Of a stretch of 19,029 nucleotides of DNA, positions 14,543 through 19,029 are shown piece after piece. Numbering within the stretch: the first letter of the stretch is position 1; each line of letters starts with the position of its first letter. The notes below the pieces were generated by a model. The model was not told the DNA's origin and searched no databases. It was given only the letters and a program-made list of their open reading frames with translations. Position numbers and translations under genes: made by a program. This stretch comes from DASSBR01 sp035701285 (GTDB lineage: Bacteria; Pseudomonadota; Gammaproteobacteria; Natronospirales; DASSBR01), in the NCBI GenBank assembly GCA_035701285.1, contig DASSNT010000080.1, positions 1 to 19,029 on the forward strand, given 5' to 3'.

Positions 14543-16531
14543 TCAGGGGTCGCTGGCTGCCGTTCGAGAGGCTGTCGCCGGCCCGTTCGCCAGCGGCTGG
14601 ATCATGCCCATGCGGTCGGTAATGGAGGTGATGCTGCCGCCAAGTCGCCAGTCGAATACCACCGTATGCGCCATCACCCGACGGACATAGTTGCGCGTCT
14701 GGCCGAAGGGAATCGCTTCGACCCACACGTCGGCCTCGATCGGGCGTGCGACCGGCAGCCAGTCGTTGACGTTGCCGGGGCCGGCGTTGTAGGCAGCGGT
14801 CGCGAGGCAGGCATTGCCGCCGAACTGGCCGCCGACATGGTCGAGGTAGGCGCTGCCCAGTTTGATGTTGAGGACCGGGTCGAGCAGCATCCGGTCGCCG
14901 TCGAGCGTAATGCCGAGCCGGTTCGCCATCATTCGCCCGGTTGCCGGCATGAGCTGCATCAGCCCGAGGGCGCCGGCATACGAGACCGCGTTGGCGGCAA
15001 ACAGGCTTTCGCTGCGCATCAGGCCGTAGACCCAGGCGGGGTCGAGGCCCAGCTTGGCGGCGCGTGTTTCCACGGCATCTTCGTAGGCCGTCGGGTAGCG
15101 CAACTTGAGGTCATCCCAGCAGCCGCCGCGCGCGAGCGTGCGGATTGCCGCCGCGTGCCATTGCCAGCTCGCCGCCAGCAGCCCCGCCTGGCAGCGGTCG
15201 TTCACCGGCATGTCGCCGGTCGCGGCATTCCACTCGGCGTCGGCGAAATTCAGCATCCCCACCGCGAACAGTTCGTGCGCGCGAATGAGTTGCGGACCCT
15301 TCGCCAGTGCCTGCATTCGCGCCGCGTTCGGCTCGCTCGGCCGGGGCGAAAACGCGTAGGATGCGCCGATGCGATCGGCGGCAAGGAAGCTGTAATAGCC
15401 GTCCCCGCGGGCAAGGCGCCGGTAAATCGCCGTGGCTTCGTCTTCGTGATGCGTTTCAGCCAGCGCGCGGGCGCGCCAGTATTGCCACTGATCGCTGTGC
15501 CGGTACGCGCTCGGCAGATTGTAAATATCCTTCAGCGCGGTATGCCACCAGCCACGCCACAGCGCAGTGCGGATACGCCATTGCTTGACGAGGCCGTAGC
15601 CGGAAGCGGGCAGCGCGGCCAGATCACGGTAGGCGTCCGGCAGATGCTGGCGTGCCTCCCAGAGCGCGACGTCGCGCGCCACCGTGGCACGGTCGCGGGC
15701 GTTGAAACGATATTGCCCGGCGAGCGCTTGCCAGCGCAGCTTGGCTTCGGCGGCATTGTCGCGCGCCAGACGCCCGAGGCCGTAGACCAGCCGCGCACGC
15801 GTTTCGGGCGTGTCCGCAGCCGGGGGCGCGGCCAGCGCCGAGGCGGGATCCGCCGCCATTGCCTGCCAGCGCGCGACACGCTGCTGATCGGCCGGCGACA
15901 GCTTGTCGGCCAGATAGCTCGCCAGATTGAAATGATGCGCATCGAGCGCCTTCTCGAAGCGGGCGCGAATCAGATCTTCCGGCAGCAGGCCCTGTGCCGT
16001 CAGCCAGGCAAATGCGGGGTTGCACTCGCGCGGCTGGTCGTGCGCGCTCAACCACAGGCTTTTGGCGTGCGCAACCAGTTCGTCGCGGCGTGCCGCGGTC
16101 TGATCGGCGTTCGGGTCGAGCAGGCCGGCGCTGACGCTGGCGCACACCAGCGCCGCCGCATTATCGCCGTCGTAATAGGTCAGAAACGCGACCCAATCAT
16201 GGTTTTGCGCCAGCGCGCGCAGCCAGCGATAGCGCAGTGCCGCGTCGATCGGCAAATCGGGATACTCGGCGAGGAAATCGGCGACCGCCTGCGGTGGTGT
16301 CGCGTCGAAACCTTCGTCGAGCGCGTGATCGAGTATCGCGTAGCGCAGGTAAGGGTACAGCGGGTAGTCGGCCAGTGCGTCCAGTTGATCGGCGGCGGTC
16401 GACAGCTCTCCCGCTTCAATCGCGGCGTAAGCCTTCTTGAACGCGGCGCGTTGCCCGGCGAGATCGGCAGCATGCGCGTCAAGCGCGGCCAGAGCGAGAA
16501 CGAGAAGGAGACTGGCGAAGCGAATAAGCAT
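14543..16531 (-). CDS. slt: Soluble-type lytic murein transglycosylase (Slt70-like)
   Basis: A 662-residue periplasmic enzyme that cleaves the MurNAc-GlcNAc bond of peptidoglycan, forming 1,6-anhydro-MurNAc. A signal peptide (MLIRFASLLLVLALAALDAH then A) ends near residue 21. Residues about 25-420 are alpha-helical repeats with tetratricopeptide-like pairs, forming the U-shaped superhelix seen in Slt70, and residues about 400-470 the linker. The catalytic domain starts near 490. GLMRSESLFAANAVSYAGAL contains the single catalytic acid Glu508. LMQLMPATG, LDPVLNIKLGSAYLDHV and CLATAAYNAGPGNV are the remaining SLT motifs. Length is close to E. coli Slt (645). The ATG at 16531 lacks an obvious Shine-Dalgarno. 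It is divergent from the DUF2244/cox genes and the first gene of a three-gene minus-strand group. The C-terminal 25 residues are polar and unstructured. Confidence 0.94.
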   Translation of the reverse strand: MLIRFASLLLVLALAALDAHAADLAGQRAAFKKAYAAIEAGELSTAADQLDALADYPLYPYLRYAILDHALDEGFDATPPQAVADFLAEYPDLPIDAALRYRWLRALAQNHDWVAFLTYYDGDNAAALVCASVSAGLLDPNADQTAARRDELVAHAKSLWLSAHDQPRECNPAFAWLTAQGLLPEDLIRARFEKALDAHHFNLASYLADKLSPADQQRVARWQAMAADPASALAAPPAADTPETRARLVYGLGRLARDNAAEAKLRWQALAGQYRFNARDRATVARDVALWEARQHLPDAYRDLAALPASGYGLVKQWRIRTALWRGWWHTALKDIYNLPSAYRHSDQWQYWRARALAETHHEDEATAIYRRLARGDGYYSFLAADRIGASYAFSPRPSEPNAARMQALAKGPQLIRAHELFAVGMLNFADAEWNAATGDMPVNDRCQAGLLAASWQWHAAAIRTLARGGCWDDLKLRYPTAYEDAVETRAAKLGLDPAWVYGLMRSESLFAANAVSYAGALGLMQLMPATGRMMANRLGITLDGDRMLLDPVLNIKLGSAYLDHVGGQFGGNACLATAAYNAGPGNVNDWLPVARPIEADVWVEAIPFGQTRNYVRRVMAHTVVFDWRLGGSITSITDRMGMIQPLANGPATASRTAASDP

Positions 16532-16614
16532 GCCGGGGAGAGTACGTAACCGGCCGGGTAAATACCAGCAGATGTAACATTATCCGACAAGCGGTTAGCA
16601 AGGCGTGTTCTTGT

Positions 16615-16643
16615 TTGCACGCCCAATGTCCATGAAGTAGCAT
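16615..16643 (+). promoter_or_regulatory. Possible promoter for the DUF2244-coxB-ctaD genes
   Basis: TTGCAC (16615-16620) and TAGCAT (16638-16643) are 17 bases apart; matches to consensus are 3 and 4 of 6. If real, transcription would start near 16650, just after an upstream in-frame ATG at 16644, which supports the ATG at 16674 as the true DUF2244 start. Weak call. Confidence 0.27.
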
Positions 16644-16673
16644 ATGCGGGCTAAGGGACTGACGGTAGGCGCT

Positions 16674-17174
16674 ATGGCGGATCAAGCGGATGGATCCGGA
16701 ACGCCGGTTCATTGCATCGTCATCGCTCCGAACCAGTCGTTGTCTTCGTTGCACCTGGTCGAGCTGTACGGTGGCGGCCTCCTCGTGTCGCTGGCGATTG
16801 CGACGGTGCTGGCCTGGTTGGGTTACTGGCCGATACTGGTTTTCGCCGTGCTGGAATGGCTGGCGATCGGCGGCTGCGTCCGGGTGCTTGCCCGCGCCGG
16901 CCGTTACCGGGAAGTGGTCACTATCACCGCCGACCTGGTCAAAGTGGAAAAGCGCGACCGGGAGCGGGTCGAAAGCATTCGTTTTCAGCGCCACTGGGCG
17001 AGCATCGAGCGGCAGGGCAGCGGCTCGTGGTATCCCAGCCGGTTGCTGATCAAGTCCCACGGGACACAATGTGAAATCGGGCGCTGCCTGACGGAAGACG
17101 AACGCCGGGCGCTGAAAGTGCGTCTGGATGAGTTGGTCGGGCCGGTAAACCGGACGCCCGACCTGGTGGGTTAA
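16674..17174 (+). CDS. DUF2244 membrane protein, oxidase-associated
   Basis: A 166-residue inner-membrane protein. After a short N-terminus, IAPNQSLS is the family's PNRSLS motif. Two close transmembrane helices follow (about 35-53 and 54-76: LLVSLAIATVLAWLGYWPIL, then VFAVLEWLAIGGCVRVLAR). A cytoplasmic domain carries RYREVVTITADLVKVEK, the aromatic FQRHWASIE, WYPSRLLIKSHG and a closing EIGRCLTEDERRALKVRLDE. These are the hallmarks of DUF2244, often encoded beside cytochrome c oxidase genes in proteobacteria; its role in oxidase biogenesis is suspected, not shown. The ATG at 16644 would add ten residues; the one at 16674 is preferred because GTAGG lies close before it and homologues begin near there. 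coxB starts 58 bases after its stop. Confidence 0.87.
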   Translation: MADQADGSGTPVHCIVIAPNQSLSSLHLVELYGGGLLVSLAIATVLAWLGYWPILVFAVLEWLAIGGCVRVLARAGRYREVVTITADLVKVEKRDRERVESIRFQRHWASIERQGSGSWYPSRLLIKSHGTQCEIGRCLTEDERRALKVRLDELVGPVNRTPDLVG

Positions 17175-17187
17175 AGAAGTATTCTCA

Positions 17188-17213
17188 GCGCGGCGATGAC
17201 TGAACGGCCGCGC
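17188..17213 (+). promoter_or_regulatory. GC hairpin upstream of coxB
   Basis: GCGCGGC (17188-17194) and GCCGCGC (17207-17213) can pair as a seven-base stem around a twelve-base loop, ending a few bases before the GGGAG ribosome binding site of coxB. It lies between the DUF2244 stop and coxB. A role in mRNA processing or setting the stoichiometry of the two proteins is conceivable; it has no T-tract, so it is not a terminator. Confidence 0.3.
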
Positions 17214-17232
17214 GAGCCGGGAGCAACTACGC

Positions 17233-18180
17233 ATGTCAATCAGCAAGCTTGAGCGGGCCCTGGTGGCTACACTGGTACTGGGTCTCGCGCTGGCTTCGGG
17301 CGCCGCCAGCGCCAATCCGGCTGCCGCTTCGGCATATAACATGCCGGAGGGCGTGACGCCGATCAGCCACTGGGTCTACGGGCTGCACATGCACACGTTC
17401 TGGATCTGCGTCGGCATTGCCGTCGTGGTATTCGGCGCGATGCTGATTTCAATCATCTTTCACCGCAAGTCGCGCGGCGCGGTGGCGGCCAATTTCCACG
17501 AAAACATCTGGATCGAGATGGGCTGGACGATTGTGCCGGTCATCATTCTCGTGATCATGGCGGTGCCGGCCGTCGATGTCCTCGTCAAGATGGAGGACTA
17601 CAGCAAGTCCGACATGTCGATCAAGGTCACCGGCTACCAGTGGATGTGGAATTACGACTACATCAATAACGGCATTTCCTTCTACAGCAAGCTCGGCGAC
17701 GCGACCAACCGCGCGCGGATGGCGAACTCCGACGTCAGCCCGTCCTCGGTCAAGCATTATCTGCGCGAAGTCGACCATCCGCTGGTGGTGCCGACCGGCA
17801 AGAAAATCCGCCTGCTGCTGACTTCCGGCGACGTGATTCATTCCTGGTGGGTGCCGGACTTCGGCGCCAAGACCGACGCCATTCCCGGCTACGTCAACCA
17901 GCTGTGGATCAAGGTTGAGAAGCCGGGTATCTACCGCGGCCAGTGCGCCGAGTTGTGCGGCCGCGGCCATGCCTACATGCCGATCGTCGTCGTCGCCAAG
18001 ACGCCGGACGAGTTTCGCGCCTGGGTGAAAGCGCAGGGCGGGCATCTCGCCAAGGGGCCGTCGACCGGCGGCACGACGATCAATCGCGGCCGCCAGCCGG
18101 CGCCGGACGCGGTACAGCCGCCGCCCCGCAATGACAGCGGAGCGAACGACGACGGCGCCGCGCCCGCCGAACACAACTAA
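17233..18180 (+). CDS. coxB: Cytochrome c oxidase subunit II
   Basis: A 315-residue aa3-type oxidase subunit II, which takes electrons from cytochrome c through its CuA centre. A signal peptide (about 1-27, ending GAASA-N) is followed by transmembrane helices at about 55-77 and 96-118. The periplasmic cupredoxin domain has the aromatic patch GYQWMWNYDY (134-143), which carries electrons. The binuclear CuA ligands are all present: His203 in DVIHSWWVPDFG and Cys238, Glu240, Cys242, His246 and Met249 in GQCAELCGRGHAYM. There is no fused cytochrome c domain (no CxxCH); instead the last 45 residues are a Gly/Pro/Asn/Asp/Ala-rich unstructured tail. GGGAG eight bases before the ATG supports the start. 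ctaD follows after 47 bases. Confidence 0.97.
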   Translation: MSISKLERALVATLVLGLALASGAASANPAAASAYNMPEGVTPISHWVYGLHMHTFWICVGIAVVVFGAMLISIIFHRKSRGAVAANFHENIWIEMGWTIVPVIILVIMAVPAVDVLVKMEDYSKSDMSIKVTGYQWMWNYDYINNGISFYSKLGDATNRARMANSDVSPSSVKHYLREVDHPLVVPTGKKIRLLLTSGDVIHSWWVPDFGAKTDAIPGYVNQLWIKVEKPGIYRGQCAELCGRGHAYMPIVVVAKTPDEFRAWVKAQGGHLAKGPSTGGTTINRGRQPAPDAVQPPPRNDSGANDDGAAPAEHN

Positions 18181-18227
18181 TTCCCGACTGAATCAGGCTC
18201 AGCCAGACTGAATACGAGGACGATGCG

Positions 18228-19029
18228 ATGAATGCGCACGCAGCAACGGCAGATCACGGCGAACATAGTCACGGCCCGGCCAGGGGCCTGATGCGCTGGA
18301 TCACGACGACCAACCACAAGGACATCGGCACGCTGTACCTGATTTTCAGCGCGACGATGTTTGCGATCGGCGGCTTTTTCGCCATTGTCATCCGCACCGA
18401 GCTGTACGCGCCGGGCATGCAGATCGTCGACCCGTATTTCTTCAACGAAATGACGACGATGCATGGCCTGGTGATGATCTTCGGCGTGATTATGCCGTCG
18501 TTCGTGGGCCTGGCGAACTGGATGCTGCCGATCATGGTCGGCGCGCCCGACATGGCCCTGCCGCGCCTGAACAACTTCAGCTTCTGGATCATGCCGTTCG
18601 CATTCATCCTGTTGCTGTCGACCTTCTTCATGCCGGGCGGTGCGCCGGCTTCAGGCTGGACGATGTACGCGCCGCTGGTCGAGCAGACCGGCATGGCGTT
18701 TCCGTTCATGGTGTTCGCCATTCACCTGATGGGCATTTCCTCGGTCGCCGGCGCGATCAACGTGATCGCGACCATTCTCAACATGCGCGCGCCCAGCATG
18801 CGGCTGATGAAAATGCCGATGTTCGTCTGGTCGTGGCTGATCACCGCCTTCCTGCTGATCGCGGTGATGCCGGTGCTCGCCGGCGCGATCACGATGCTGC
18901 TGATGGACAAGTACTTCGGCACCAGTTTCTTCTTCGCCGGTGGCGGCGGCGACCCGGTGCTCTACCAGCACGTGTTCTGGTTCTTCGGGCACCCCGAGGT
19001 CTACATCATGATTCTGCCGGCGTTCGGCA
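18228..19029 (+). CDS. ctaD: Cytochrome c oxidase subunit I, 5' part (cut by window edge)
   Basis: The first 267 codons of the heme-copper oxidase catalytic subunit; the frame is still open at the window end. A histidine-rich cytoplasmic start precedes RWITTTNHKDIGTLYLIFSA, the signature of subunit I helix I. His79 in TTMHGLVMIFGVIMP is an axial ligand of low-spin heme a. APDMALPRLNNFSFW holds Asp108, the D-channel entrance. FGHPEVYIMILPAF contains His255 (CuB ligand), Glu257 (proton-gating glutamate) and Tyr259, which is crosslinked to the histidine. The glutamate identifies an A1-type enzyme. GAGGA seven bases before the ATG gives a good start; an ATG five bases earlier runs straight into a stop. 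It completes the coxB-ctaD order, with coxG/cox11/coxC likely beyond the window. Confidence 0.97.
   Translation, partial: MNAHAATADHGEHSHGPARGLMRWITTTNHKDIGTLYLIFSATMFAIGGFFAIVIRTELYAPGMQIVDPYFFNEMTTMHGLVMIFGVIMPSFVGLANWMLPIMVGAPDMALPRLNNFSFWIMPFAFILLLSTFFMPGGAPASGWTMYAPLVEQTGMAFPFMVFAIHLMGISSVAGAINVIATILNMRAPSMRLMKMPMFVWSWLITAFLLIAVMPVLAGAITMLLMDKYFGTSFFFAGGGGDPVLYQHVFWFFGHPEVYIMILPAFG

Noticed and set aside
14510..16549. Very long plus-strand open frame opposite slt
   Set aside because: It is the antisense shadow of a clear lytic transglycosylase in GC-rich DNA, with no recognisable domain and biased toward Arg, Gly and Ala.

Overview
The window is GC-rich (above 60% by eye), densely coded, and reads as chromosomal DNA from a gammaproteobacterium. 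The grounds are an intact GlrK-QseG-GlrR (QseE-QseG-QseF) block, a DUF2244-coxB-ctaD oxidase locus, a soluble-type lytic transglycosylase next to an NDUFA9-like gene, and a YgeA-like amino-acid racemase. I cannot name a genus. I saw no rRNA, tRNA, CRISPR array, insertion sequence, integrase or phage gene.

Layout. (1) 1-1599, minus strand: a glutathione S-transferase-like gene, a YafY-type HTH/WYL regulator and the first 28 codons of what looks like an amino-acid permease running off the left edge. (2) 1696-2403, plus: an aspartate/glutamate racemase-family gene, divergent from the GST. (3) 9574 down to 2395, minus: eight same-strand genes, in transcription order an atypical SDR, a small COG3671-type membrane protein, a CPA1 Na+/H+ antiporter with a TrkA/RCK-like tail, a COG2945-type alpha/beta hydrolase, the sensor kinase GlrK, the lipoprotein QseG, the response regulator GlrR and a 44-codon membrane ORF that is my own call. 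(4) 9624-10715, plus: a predicted lipoprotein zinc aminopeptidase. (5) 12578 down to 10688, minus: an ATP-grasp protein overlapping a SAM methyltransferase; this pair looks the least core-like part. (6) 16531 down to 12662, minus: lytic transglycosylase, beta-barrel outer-membrane protein, NDUFA9-like protein, with a perfect 11-bp hairpin between the last two. (7) 16674 to the right edge, plus: DUF2244 protein, CoxB and the start of CtaD, the head of an aa3-type cytochrome c oxidase operon.

How the genes fit together. GlrK, QseG and GlrR form one envelope-sensing signalling unit with overlapping or nearly abutting genes. The antiporter and COG3671 protein upstream may be physiologically linked (ion and envelope homeostasis), but this is only proximity. 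The cox genes form a conventional terminal oxidase module.

Most notable: the GlrR homologue keeps its receiver, Walker A/B and Fis-type DNA-binding signatures, but its sigma-54 contact loop reads RAFTGD instead of GAFTGA, is shortened just after the loop, and lacks one of the two conserved arginines of the REDLYYR motif. It may therefore not work as a normal sigma-54 activator. Other points are the uncharacterised ATP-grasp/methyltransferase pair, an SDR lacking the usual catalytic Ser and Tyr, and the 44-residue membrane ORF directly after glrR. No gene-free stretch exceeds 300 bases.
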